From DATHGT01 sp035317605 (GTDB lineage: Bacteria > Methylomirabilota > Methylomirabilia > Rokubacteriales > CSP1-6), in the NCBI GenBank assembly GCA_035317605.1, contig DATHGT010000197.1, positions 1 through 64,000 on the forward strand: a DNA stretch of 64,000 nucleotides, in the 5' to 3' direction. Under the pieces are notes generated by a model. The model did no database searches, was not told the DNA's origin, and worked only from the letters and a program-made list of their open reading frames with translations. The position numbers were made by a program, and so were the translations under genes. This document shows positions 38,472-46,178 of this stretch, in pieces; position 1 is the first letter of the stretch; each line of letters starts with the position of its first letter.

Positions 38472-39680
38472 CTAGACCGTCTTGTGCGCGGCGTTCTCGC
38501 CGGGGATGCCCGCGGTGATCTCCACGCCGCCGAGGTCGAGGTCCTGCTTCAGCTCCTCGTCGTACTGGCCGCGGAAGCGGAAGCCGTGGGAGCGGACCGT
38601 CGCCTTCTTGTCGCCGATCTTGCCCAGCATCCACGTCTTGTACGCGGGCTTGTCCGTGCGCCACATCTCCCACTGGCTCGCGTTGTCGTCGAACTGCGAC
38701 TCGTTGACCATCGTGATGCAGTTCTCGACGGGGCAGACCGCCTCGCACACCCCGCAGCCGCAGCACGACTCCATGTTGGCGTCGAAGGTGGCGTCGGGCA
38801 TGACGTCGAAGCAGGAATCGGGGCACGAGATCCAGCAGAGGTTGCACTTCACGCAGGTGTCGAAGTCGATGACCGGGCGCATGGTGCGGGTCGTGTACTT
38901 CTTGAAGTACGGGTTGCGCTCGGGCACGTACCCCTTGCCCTCTTCCTTGGGCTTGCCCACGGGGATGGCCGGGATGGTGACGCCTTCCCGCATTTCCCAC
39001 CACTTGGGCTTCTCGAACGAGTACGGGACCTCGGTGTTGCCCTCGGTCATCTTGATGGCGCGGCTCTCCAGACGGTCGTACGCCTTGCGGGCGGAGGCGA
39101 CCTTGAGCTCGGAGCCCCACTCCATCTCGCCGATGGCCTCGCACACGGCGTCCAGGCTCAGGAACGACGGGGCGATCTTGGCCAGCGCGCCGAGGATGCG
39201 CGCTTCGGTGTGGTCTTCCTTGTAGACCCAGAGGCCGGAGAAGGACGCTTTGGCCCGGATGAGGGCCAGCGTGTAGGGCGCCTCCTTCTTGTGGATGTCG
39301 CGCAGCAGCTCGTCGAACGACCGGATCGACGTCATCAGCAGGGTGCCGTTGGGTTGGGTGACCCGGTTGATGGGCTGCAGACCGTACCAGGCCCATGACT
39401 CCACGCCTTTGGAGAGCGTGTCGTCGACGCAGATCGTGACGTCGACCGACTTCGGCTCGTAGCGGGCCATGTTCTGCTCGAGCTCTTCCTTCGTGTCGGC
39501 GACGATCGCGAAGTCCTTGGCGGGGATGCCGTTTCGCTGCGGGCTGTCGCCGTAGCGTCCGAACGCGATGCCCCATCGCCCGGCCTTCCGTGACGACAGC
39601 ACGATGCCGCGGACGATACGCGCCGCGAGGTTCTTCTGGAAAATGCCCCGGTAGACGATTTCTGCGGTCAACGCTGCCAT
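38472..39680 (-). CDS. Fused gamma-delta subunit of the 2-oxoacid (oxalate-type) oxidoreductase
   Basis: The 402-residue protein joins a PFOR gamma domain (residues 1-180; RIVRGIVLSSRKAGRWGIAF) to a delta ferredoxin domain with two [4Fe-4S] sites: Cys 276, 279, 282, 286 and Cys 306, 309, 312, 316. Such a gamma-delta fusion is known in oxalate oxidoreductase. It is the first gene of the operon, behind a promoter with a FadR-type operator (39719-39761), and starts at ATG 39680 with GGAGGA upstream. Confidence 0.88.
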   Translation of the reverse strand: MAALTAEIVYRGIFQKNLAARIVRGIVLSSRKAGRWGIAFGRYGDSPQRNGIPAKDFAIVADTKEELEQNMARYEPKSVDVTICVDDTLSKGVESWAWYGLQPINRVTQPNGTLLMTSIRSFDELLRDIHKKEAPYTLALIRAKASFSGLWVYKEDHTEARILGALAKIAPSFLSLDAVCEAIGEMEWGSELKVASARKAYDRLESRAIKMTEGNTEVPYSFEKPKWWEMREGVTIPAIPVGKPKEEGKGYVPERNPYFKKYTTRTMRPVIDFDTCVKCNLCWISCPDSCFDVMPDATFDANMESCCGCGVCEAVCPVENCITMVNESQFDDNASQWEMWRTDKPAYKTWMLGKIGDKKATVRSHGFRFRGQYDEELKQDLDLGGVEITAGIPGENAAHKTV

Positions 39681-39718
39681 GCGCTCCTCCTGAGCCTGCT
39701 GGTCCTGAGCTGGTCCGG

Positions 39719-39729
39719 TGGTCCGACCA
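39719..39729. promoter_or_regulatory. FadR/GntR-type operator TGGTCCGACCA
   Basis: An 11-bp palindrome of the TGGTnnnACCA class used by FadR-subfamily GntR regulators. It lies over the predicted transcription start (about 39725) and is followed downstream by two more TGGTCC half-sites before the ATG. The GntR gene at 31490-32275 is the only FadR-type regulator in the window and the natural candidate to bind here. Confidence 0.55.
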
Positions 39730-39731
39730 GA

Positions 39732-39761
39732 AGAATGCCCTTACACCGTCAGGGCTGTCAA
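39732..39761 (-). promoter_or_regulatory. Promoter of the oxalate-oxidoreductase-like operon
   Basis: On the minus strand TTGACA (39761-39756, overlapping the pcaD stop) and CATTCT (39737-39732) are 18 nt apart. The -10 is weak, but the -35 is perfect and the operator sits directly downstream, the layout of a repressible promoter. Confidence 0.5.
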
Positions 39762-40546
39762 GCCCTTGCCAGAAACCCGGTCAGAGCGCCCGTGAACGCC
39801 TCGGGCTGCTCGAGGTTCGACAAGTGGGCGGCCGACGGGAGAATCACCAGCTCGCTCCCCTTGATGCGCTCGTTCATCACTTTCGACGCGGCCACCGGCG
39901 TGCCCTGATCCTCCTCGCCGACGATGATGAAGGTCGGGATCGAGATCGCCGCGATCCGGTCCGTCAGATCGAGCGCCGAGATCGCGTGACAGCACCCCGC
40001 GTAACCGCGCGGCGGCGTCGAACGAATCATGGTCGCGACCTTGTCGACCACGTCCTTGCGCCGCTCGCGGAACGGCGCGGTGAGCCAGCGCGCCAGCGTC
40101 GGCTCGACCAGCGGGTCCATGCCTTGGGTCTCGGCGGTCTTGATGCGATCGGCCCAGAGCGGCCTGGCCTCGGCGGGAATGCGGCTCGACGTGTCGCACA
40201 GCGAGAGGCTCGCGAACAGCTCCGGGTGCTTCAGCGCGAGGGTCTGGCCGATCATGCCGCCCATCGACAGGCCGACCCAGTGCGTCCGGGAAATGCCGAG
40301 CGCCTGGAGCAGCTGCCGCGCGTCCTCTGCAAGCTGATCAAGGGTGTAAGCCCCGCCCGGCGCCTCGGTGGCGCCATGACCGCGCGTCTCGTAGTTGAGT
40401 ACACGGTAGCGGGCCCGGAGCGCGGCCACCTGCGGGTCCCACATCGACAGATCGGTCGCCAGCGAGTGGCTCAGCGTCACGACCGGCGCATTCGCCGGAC
40501 CTTCCAGCGTGTAGTTCATCTCGATCCCGTTCGCCTTCACCTTCAT
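39758..40546 (-). CDS. pcaD: Alpha/beta hydrolase, 3-oxoadipate enol-lactonase-like
   Basis: The 262-residue hydrolase has the nucleophile Ser in GLSMGGMIG, Asp in VGEEDQGTPV and His in SAAHLSNLEQPEAF, so the triad is complete. The overall pattern (LSHSLATDLSMWDPQV, NYETRGHGATEAPGG) is that of PcaD, which opens 3-oxoadipate enol-lactone in aromatic degradation. No other pca genes are nearby and it ends the pdxR-pdxS-pdxT unit (ATGA overlap with pdxT), so the physiological substrate could differ. Confidence 0.75.
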   Translation of the reverse strand: MKVKANGIEMNYTLEGPANAPVVTLSHSLATDLSMWDPQVAALRARYRVLNYETRGHGATEAPGGAYTLDQLAEDARQLLQALGISRTHWVGLSMGGMIGQTLALKHPELFASLSLCDTSSRIPAEARPLWADRIKTAETQGMDPLVEPTLARWLTAPFRERRKDVVDKVATMIRSTPPRGYAGCCHAISALDLTDRIAAISIPTFIIVGEEDQGTPVAASKVMNERIKGSELVILPSAAHLSNLEQPEAFTGALTGFLARA

Positions 40547-41184
40547 CTGTTCGTCTCCCTTCTCCGTCTGACCATCTCGCAAAAATACCGGTGGACGGCC
40601 TGCTCGCCGGTCACCTCGGGGTGGAACGTGGCCACGAGCACCGTCCCTTGCCGGGCCATGACGGGATCGTCGCCCTGACGCGCGAGCACCTCGACACCCT
40701 CGCCGACCCGCCGGATGCGCGGGGCGCGGATGAACATCATCTCGATCGACGCCGGGGCGCCGTCGAGCACGGCGGTGCCGCTGACCTGGAACGACTCGCG
40801 CTGGCGGCCGTACGAATTTCGCTCCACGTCCACGTCGATGAACCCGAGCGAGAACTGGCGGGGGTTCTCGACCTCCCGCGCGAGCAGGATGAGCCCGGCG
40901 CAGGTCCCGAACATGGGTTTGCCCGCGGCGTGGAACTTTTCCAGCGCGGGCACGAAGTGCCACTCGTCGATCAGCTTGAGCAGGGTCGTGCTCTCCCCGC
41001 CGGGCATGACGAGCCCGTCGAGGTCCGCGAGCTGCTCGGGCTTGCGGACCTCGACGGGGTCCACGATCATTGCACCGCTCGCCTCACCGCCCGACGCGGT
41101 TCGGCTCGCACTGCGCCCGCACGCCTTCAGCGTCTTCACGTGGAGCGCGAAGTCACCCTGAAGGGCGAGCACGCCAATTTTCAC
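40543..41184 (-). CDS. pdxT: Pyridoxal 5'-phosphate synthase glutaminase subunit with repeat-derived insertion
   Basis: The 213-residue glutaminase feeds ammonia to PdxS. The catalytic Cys 95 is in GTCAGLI and His/Glu are in FHPEV; PGGEST is the oxyanion loop. Compared with Bacillus PdxT (ACG-AAGL-VVKRPEQL), this protein reads ACG, then about 16 extra residues (24-43), then VEVRKPEQL. The DNA of that insertion (41064-41114) matches an intergenic repeat of this genome. The start is GTG 41184, 2 nt after pdxS. Confidence 0.93.
   Translation of the reverse strand: MKIGVLALQGDFALHVKTLKACGRSASRTASGGEASGAMIVDPVEVRKPEQLADLDGLVMPGGESTTLLKLIDEWHFVPALEKFHAAGKPMFGTCAGLILLAREVENPRQFSLGFIDVDVERNSYGRQRESFQVSGTAVLDGAPASIEMMFIRAPRIRRVGEGVEVLARQGDDPVMARQGTVLVATFHPEVTGEQAVHRYFCEMVRRRRETNR
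41064..41114 (-). repeat. Repeat-family block inserted in frame within pdxT
   Basis: On the minus strand it starts GCAGTGCGAG and ends TGATCG, with GCCGCG/ACCGCG, TCGGG and a GAGGCGAGC-like stretch between. The repeat beyond ilvC has the same order of blocks at 24984-24933 (52 nt against 51 nt; first 10 bases and last 6 identical). It encodes PdxT residues 24-41. Confidence 0.65.
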
Positions 41185-41186
41185 TC

Positions 41187-42083
41187 CTACCAGCCTCTGG
41201 TTTGCAGCAGCTCGCTTTCCGGGAGCTTGGAGGTCTCGATGCCGGGCATGGCCTCGCCGAGATCCTCGCTGACCTTCACCAGCACGTCGGGGTCCTTGTA
41301 GTGCGTGGTGGCCTGGACGATGGCCTTCGCGCGCTTGGCCGGATCCTCCGACTTGAAGATGCCCGAGCCCACGAAGACCGCCTCGGCGCCGAGCTGCATC
41401 ATGAGCGCGGCGTCAGCCGGGGTCGCGATGCCTCCCGCGGAGAAGTTGGGCACGGGCAGGCGGCCCGCCTTCGACACCCAGCGGATCAGGTCGTAGGGCG
41501 CGCCGAGGTTCTTGGCCTCGGTCATCAGCTCCTCGGGGCCGAGCGTGGTCAGCCGGCGGATCCCCGAGATCACCGCGCGCATGTGCCGGACGGCCTCCAC
41601 GATGTTGCCGGAGCCCGCCTCGCCCTTGGTGCGGATCATCGCGGCGCCCTCGCCGATGCGCCGGAGCGCCTCGCCGAGATCGCGGCAGCCGCACACGAAC
41701 GGGATGCGGAACGCGAACTTGTCGATGTGATAGTGCTCGTCGGCCGGGGTGAGCACCTCGGACTCGTCGATGTAGTCCACGCCCAGGGCCTCGAGGATCT
41801 GCGCCTCGACGAAGTGGCCGATGCGGGCCTTCGCCATCACCGGGATGGTGACGGCCTTCTGGATCTCCTGGATCTTCCGCACCGGCGACATCCGCGCGAC
41901 GCCACCCTGCTTGCGGATGTCCGAGGGCACGCGCTCGAGGGCCATCACCGACGCGGCGCCCGCGTCTTGCGCGATCTTGGCCTGCTCGGCGTTGGTGACG
42001 TCCATGATCACGCCGCCCTTGAGCATCTCGGCCAGACCGATGTGCTTGCGTTCCGCGATCCGCAGCTCGTTCAGCTCAGTCAT
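41187..42083 (-). CDS. pdxS: Pyridoxal 5'-phosphate synthase, synthase subunit
   Basis: The 298-residue TIM-barrel enzyme makes PLP from ribose 5-phosphate, glyceraldehyde 3-phosphate and ammonia from PdxT. Signatures are LAEMLKGGVIMDVTNAEQA, VMAKARIGHFVEAQ with the active lysine, and MMQLGAEAVFVGSGIF. The family is among the most conserved and the match is clear. It starts at ATG 42083, 37 nt after pdxR. Confidence 0.98.
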   Translation of the reverse strand: MTELNELRIAERKHIGLAEMLKGGVIMDVTNAEQAKIAQDAGAASVMALERVPSDIRKQGGVARMSPVRKIQEIQKAVTIPVMAKARIGHFVEAQILEALGVDYIDESEVLTPADEHYHIDKFAFRIPFVCGCRDLGEALRRIGEGAAMIRTKGEAGSGNIVEAVRHMRAVISGIRRLTTLGPEELMTEAKNLGAPYDLIRWVSKAGRLPVPNFSAGGIATPADAALMMQLGAEAVFVGSGIFKSEDPAKRAKAIVQATTHYKDPDVLVKVSEDLGEAMPGIETSKLPESELLQTRGW

Positions 42084-42120
42084 TGCGTTCTCCTTGTTTG
42101 GATTTCGTGCTTCGTCCGCA

Positions 42121-43653
42121 TCACACGACCGGGACGGTGGCGCGCTCGGGCAGCGGGCTCCGTGGCCGGCGACGCTGCGCCTCGCGCACGGCCTCGCCGA
42201 GCCGCTGGACGCCGCGCTCGATGTCGCCCGTCGGCAGCGACGAGAACGACAGGCGGAGGGCCCGCGAGCCGCTGCCGTTGAGGAAGAACACGTCGCCCGG
42301 CGTGAAGGCGACGCCTCGCTCCAGCGCGAGCGGGAGCAATCTCGCCGCGGTCACCCCCTCCGGCAACGTCAGGAACAGCGAGAACCCGCCGGTCGGCTCC
42401 GTCCACGTCGTGGACGTGGGCATGCGCTGCTTGAGCGCGCCCAGCAGCACCTCGCGGCGCCGGCGATACTCGCGGGCGACCCGCGCGGCGTGCCGGTCGA
42501 GCAGTCGCCGCTCGCAGAAGCAATGGACGGCGGCCTGGATCAAGGCGCTGGTGTGCAGGTCGGCCAGCTGCTTGGCCGCCTGCAACCGCTCGATCACCGG
42601 CGGCGGCGCCACGAGCCAGCCCAATCGCAGCCCGGGAAAGAGGATCTTCGAGAACGTGCCGATGTAGATGACCACGCCGTCGGTGTCGTGTGACTTCAAC
42701 GGTCCGAGGGGACGCAGCCCGTAATAGAGGCTGCCGTCGAACCCGTCCTCCACGATCGGCACCTGGTGGCGGGCGGCCGCGGCGAGCAGGCGCCGGCCCG
42801 TCTCCACGGTCATCCCGAGCCCGGTCGGGTTGTGACAGGTCGGCTGGCAGTAGAAGAGCTTCGGGCCGTGCCGCTCGAGCACGCGCTCGAAGACCTCCGG
42901 GCGAGGCCCGCTCTCGTCCCACGGCACCGCCGCGAGCTGAGCGCCGAAGGACCGAAAGACCTGCATCGCGCGCGGGTAGGTCGGCTGCTCGATGGCCACC
43001 ACGTCGCCGGGATCGACGAGGGTGCGGGCGATGAGATCGAACCCCTGCTGCGAGCCGTTGACGATCATGATCTCGTCGGGCGAGGCTTCGAGGCCGAAGC
43101 GCAGCAGGTACGTGGAGAGATAGCGGCGCAGCGGCGGATAGCCGGCCACGGGATAGTACTGGAGCAGCGCCTCGCCCTCCCGCCGGATCACCTCGTTGAG
43201 CGCGCGTCGAAAGGCGTCGGTGGGAAACAGCGCGCTGTCCGGCATGCCCCCGGCGAAGGAGATCACGCCGTTGCCGGCGGGAGTCGGGCCCGCGGAGGCG
43301 CGCCGGCGCTCGTCTTCGGCGCCGATGATCTGCGCCGTCCGGGAGAAGATCTCGGACCACTCGATGGTGGCCGCGCGGCGGGCCACGGCCGGCTCGGCGG
43401 CGACGCGCTCGGCCGGACGCTCGGCCACGAACGTCCCCTGCCCCACCCGCGCGCGGGCCAGGCCGGCGGCGACCAGCTCTTCGTACGCCAGCACCACGGT
43501 GGCGCGGTTGACCCCGAGCTCGTCGGCCAGCTCGCGCGTGGCGGGCAGCTTGGCGCCCGAGGGCAGGAGCCCCTCGCGCATCAGCCGCTCCAGGTGCGCC
43601 TGGATCTGGCGGGCCAGCGGCACCGGCTTGTTCCGATCGAGCAGGATCTGCAT
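42121..43653 (-). CDS. pdxR: MocR/PdxR-type regulator (GntR helix-turn-helix fused to aminotransferase)
   Basis: The 510-residue protein begins with a GntR winged helix (PSGAKLPATRELADELGVNRATVVLAY shows the recognition helix in part) and continues with a fold-type I aminotransferase domain (from about residue 120) with the PLP lysine in GTFSKILFPGLRLG. PdxR proteins sense PLP and control pdxST. Here the gene is upstream of pdxS in the same unit rather than divergent, so it probably controls its own operon from the promoter at 43672-43699. Confidence 0.9.
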   Translation of the reverse strand: MQILLDRNKPVPLARQIQAHLERLMREGLLPSGAKLPATRELADELGVNRATVVLAYEELVAAGLARARVGQGTFVAERPAERVAAEPAVARRAATIEWSEIFSRTAQIIGAEDERRRASAGPTPAGNGVISFAGGMPDSALFPTDAFRRALNEVIRREGEALLQYYPVAGYPPLRRYLSTYLLRFGLEASPDEIMIVNGSQQGFDLIARTLVDPGDVVAIEQPTYPRAMQVFRSFGAQLAAVPWDESGPRPEVFERVLERHGPKLFYCQPTCHNPTGLGMTVETGRRLLAAAARHQVPIVEDGFDGSLYYGLRPLGPLKSHDTDGVVIYIGTFSKILFPGLRLGWLVAPPPVIERLQAAKQLADLHTSALIQAAVHCFCERRLLDRHAARVAREYRRRREVLLGALKQRMPTSTTWTEPTGGFSLFLTLPEGVTAARLLPLALERGVAFTPGDVFFLNGSGSRALRLSFSSLPTGDIERGVQRLGEAVREAQRRRPRSPLPERATVPVV

Positions 43654-43671
43654 AGGTTCGCTCGCCCAGCC

Positions 43672-43699
43672 ATTCTTGCTCGAAAATATGGGGCGTCAA
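43672..43699 (-). promoter_or_regulatory. Promoter of the pdxR-pdxS-pdxT-pcaD operon
   Basis: On the minus strand TTGACG (43699-43694) and AAGAAT (43677-43672) are 16 nt apart; the start is predicted near 43665, 12 nt before the pdxR ATG. The palindrome CCAATTGG lies 4 nt upstream of the -35 box and might be part of a PdxR site. Confidence 0.5.
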
Positions 43700-43721
43700 G
43701 GACCAATTGGAGGGGTGCGCG

Positions 43722-43749
43722 GCCGACCATTCCGGCGCCCCGGTATAAT
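43722..43749 (+). promoter_or_regulatory. Promoter of the 59-residue gene
   Basis: A perfect -10 box TATAAT lies at 43744-43749; the -35 is poor (GCCGAC at 43722-43727, 16-nt spacing). The predicted start near 43756 gives a 33-nt leader with AGGAGG before the ATG at 43789. It is divergent from the pdxR promoter. Confidence 0.5.
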
Positions 43750-43788
43750 GGCCGCGCAGCGCATTCAGCGGGCCAGGAGGACCAATCA

Positions 43789-43968
43789 ATGGCGGGTGAG
43801 GCACCGATCACGCAGGCGGTGAAGTGGATCGACGATCAGCTCCTGGACCGCCCTCAGGCCGACCGCCTCAAGCTCGTGGACGAGGCGGCCCAGCGCTTCG
43901 ATCTCACCCCGCTCGACGCCGAGTTCCTCTACCGCCACCTCGCGGAGCGCGCCAAGCCCAAAGCCTGA
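43789..43968 (+). CDS. Unrecognised 59-residue protein
   Basis: The small acidic, helical protein reads MAGEAPITQAVKWIDDQLLD then RPQADRLKLVDEAAQRFDLT. Evidence that it is real: a TATAAT promoter, an AGGAGG ribosome-binding site 9 nt before the ATG, and coding-type third-position bias. No domain is recognised. It ends facing the smr-like gene, 12 nt apart. Confidence 0.65.
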   Translation: MAGEAPITQAVKWIDDQLLDRPQADRLKLVDEAAQRFDLTPLDAEFLYRHLAERAKPKA

Positions 43969-43980
43969 CCGTCGCCGTCC

Positions 43981-44256
43981 TCAGGCGTCCCGCAGTCGGA
44001 CGATGGTGGCGCCCCAGCCGCCGCGCGCGGGCGGAGCGTCGGCGAGCGAGACGACCAGCTGGTGGCGTGAGAGCACGGCGCGAACGATCGACCGCTGCAC
44101 CCCGATCCCCCGCCCGTGGACGATTCGGACTTCCCGGAATCCCCGCTCGTGCGCGGCCTTCAGGTACTCCTCGACCACGGACGCCACGTCGCGCGGCCCG
44201 AACGAATGCAGATCTAAGACGTCTTCGATCGGAATCTGAATCGGTTCATCGTCCAC
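43981..44256 (-). CDS. Stand-alone Smr-domain protein
   Basis: The 91-residue protein is a complete small MutS-related domain: LDLHSF at residues 14-19, VHGRGIGVQRSIVRAVL and GGWGATIVRL. Smr domains bind or nick branched DNA or cleave RNA. The start is GTG 44256. It lies 4 nt after the possible read-through end of the preceding gene, so the two are probably cotranscribed. Confidence 0.88.
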   Translation of the reverse strand: MDDEPIQIPIEDVLDLHSFGPRDVASVVEEYLKAAHERGFREVRIVHGRGIGVQRSIVRAVLSRHQLVVSLADAPPARGGWGATIVRLRDA

Positions 44257-44260
44257 CGAC

Positions 44261-44341
44261 TCAGATCTTTGGTCCGGCCATGACGTGCCGCTGCCAGTGG
44301 TCGTAGCTCAGGAGATCCTCCCCCGAGAGCTTGCACTGTCA
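44261..44341 (-). other. In-frame coding-like extension behind a TGA stop
   Basis: After the TGA (44341-44339) of the preceding gene the same frame stays open for 25 codons to a second TGA at 44263-44261, reading QCKLSGEDLLSYDHWQRHV and six more residues. Twenty-two of the 25 codons end in G or C, as in real genes here. No start codon allows separate translation of more than six residues. A GGAG-GAT-CTCC hairpin begins 17 nt after the TGA. Confidence 0.4.
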
Positions 44342-44740
44342 GAACGTGGCGGCCCGCTCGAAGAACGGGACGTCGACGACGAGGACGTTCTCGGCCCGCG
44401 CGGTCTCCGCAACTTTCTGGGTCACCATCTGGCGCACGAACGGAATGGGGATGCGTCCCAGACGATGCAGCACGTCGTCGGTGCAGCGCACGCGCGTGCC
44501 CGGAAGCACGGGCCCTTCGGTCGCCGCCATCTCGTCCGGCGCGTGCTCGCAGGTCTCGGGAACGAGCTGCTGCAGGCGCAGCGACACGTACTCGGTGACC
44601 CAGGCCTGGATTCCCGCCTTCGCGGCGTCCAGGCCCGCGCCCGAGGCCAGGCGCTCGTTCAGCGCGCCGAGCAGCGCTTCCAGCCGGCCGAGCCGCGCTT
44701 CGAGCGCGTCCAGCCGTCGATCGAGATTCGAATCACTCAT
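44339..44740 (-). CDS. Protein with N-terminal coiled coil and PCP_red-like C-terminal domain
   Basis: The 133-residue protein starts with a heptad-like helix (LDRRLDALEARLGRLEALLG). Its C-terminal ~50 residues (LGRIPIPFVRQMVTQKVAET onward) resemble the PCP_red domain named from light-independent protochlorophyllide reductase and found alone in many non-phototrophs. The domain match is from memory of the pattern FVRxMVxxxVExxAR and is not certain. ATG 44740 with GGGGGAA upstream is preferred to an upstream TTG. Confidence 0.6.
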   Translation of the reverse strand: MSDSNLDRRLDALEARLGRLEALLGALNERLASGAGLDAAKAGIQAWVTEYVSLRLQQLVPETCEHAPDEMAATEGPVLPGTRVRCTDDVLHRLGRIPIPFVRQMVTQKVAETARAENVLVVDVPFFERAATF

Positions 44741-44759
44741 CGATTCCCCCAACGATTGG

Positions 44760-46178
44760 TCATGGTGCGAGCGGAGGCCGGCGGGTATGCCAGTCGGTGG
44801 CGCGCTGGTACGTATCCGCGGCGCGCAGCACCGTGGCTTCGTCGAATGGACGGCCGACGATCTGAAGGCCGATGGGCAGACCGTCTGAGGTGAAGCCGCA
44901 CGGCAGCGCGCAGGCCGGGTGGCCGGTGAAATTGAACGGACGCGTGAAGCGCAGCAGCGACGACCGCACGTCGATCGTGCCTTCGCCGGCGTCGACCTCC
45001 GTCTCGCCGATCCGCGTGGCCGGGATGGGCGTGGCCGGCGAGAGCAGCACGTCGCGCCGGGCCAGCGCCGCGTCCACCGCGGCCCGCACGAGCGCGCGCG
45101 CTTGCTGGGAGCGGACGTAGTGCACGCCGCTCACGAACGCGCCCGCGCGCAGCCGCTCGATGACGTCGGGCTGGTAATCGCCGGGCCGCCCGCGCACCCA
45201 CTCCGCGTGATACGCGAGCGCCTCCGACGCGACGATGGCCATCGAGCCCGCGGCGACGCTGCCGACGTGCTCGAGCGTCACCTCGTCCACGTGGGCGCCC
45301 AGGCCTTCGAGCGTCTTCACCGCGCGGTCGACCGCGTCACGAACTTCCGGGACCGCCGCGTCGACAAAGCCTGAGCGCAGCACGCCCACGCGCAGTCCCT
45401 TGACGTCGCCCGTCAGCGCCGCCGAGTACTCGGGCACGGGCAGCACGCTGGTCGTGGGATCCGCCGGGTCATACCCCGCGAGTGCCTTCAGCACGAGCGC
45501 GGCATCCGTCGCCGAGCGCGTCATCGGACCGGCGTGGTCCATCGACCACGACAGCGGCAACACGCCCGCGCGGCTCACGCGGCCATACGTCGGCTTCAGC
45601 CCGGTGATCCCGCACAGCGACGCGGGAATGCGGATCGATCCGCCGGTGTCGGAACCGAGCGCGAACGGGACCAGGCCGGCCGCCACCGCCACGCCCGAGC
45701 CCGAGGACGATCCGCCGGCGATCCGCTCTTCACTCGCGTCCCACGGGTTGAGCGAGGTGCCGTAGTGCACGTTCAGACCTTCCGGACCGTACGCGAACTC
45801 GTGCATGGTGAGCTTGCCGAGCGAGATCGCCCCGGCGGCGGCCAATCGACGGACGACGGTCGCGTCCTCCGCCGGCACCCGGTCGGCGAGAATCTTCGAC
45901 CCGCCCGTCGTGCGGACTCCCGCGGTGTCGAAGAGATCCTTCAGCGCGAACGGCACGCCGTGCAGCGGCCCCCGCGAGCGCCCGGCGGCCAGCTCAGCCT
46001 CGGCGGCGCGCGCGGCCTCGAGGGCGGCGTCCGCGGTGAGCGTGATGAAGCAGCGCAGACGCGCATCGAGCGCCGCGATGCGATCGAGATGCGCGCGGAC
46101 GACCTCGACCGGCGAGACGTCCTTGGTCGCGATCGAGCGCGCGAGGTCGGCGACGGACGTCCAGTGCAGATCGGCCAT
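44760..46178 (-). CDS. Amidase-signature hydrolase (AtzE/GatA-like)
   Basis: The 472-residue amidase has the Ser-cisSer-Lys triad: Lys in GVPFALKDLFDTAG, and the two serines in ERIAGGSSSGSG and LGSDTGGSIRIPA. It is paired with a GatC-like 59-residue protein (TGATG overlap fixes ATG 46178), the arrangement of AtzG-AtzE, where the small partner is needed for a soluble, active 1-carboxybiuret amidase. A role in tRNA transamidation is less likely because no gatB is nearby. The substrate is not known. Confidence 0.85.
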   Translation of the reverse strand: MADLHWTSVADLARSIATKDVSPVEVVRAHLDRIAALDARLRCFITLTADAALEAARAAEAELAAGRSRGPLHGVPFALKDLFDTAGVRTTGGSKILADRVPAEDATVVRRLAAAGAISLGKLTMHEFAYGPEGLNVHYGTSLNPWDASEERIAGGSSSGSGVAVAAGLVPFALGSDTGGSIRIPASLCGITGLKPTYGRVSRAGVLPLSWSMDHAGPMTRSATDAALVLKALAGYDPADPTTSVLPVPEYSAALTGDVKGLRVGVLRSGFVDAAVPEVRDAVDRAVKTLEGLGAHVDEVTLEHVGSVAAGSMAIVASEALAYHAEWVRGRPGDYQPDVIERLRAGAFVSGVHYVRSQQARALVRAAVDAALARRDVLLSPATPIPATRIGETEVDAGEGTIDVRSSLLRFTRPFNFTGHPACALPCGFTSDGLPIGLQIVGRPFDEATVLRAADTYQRATDWHTRRPPLAP

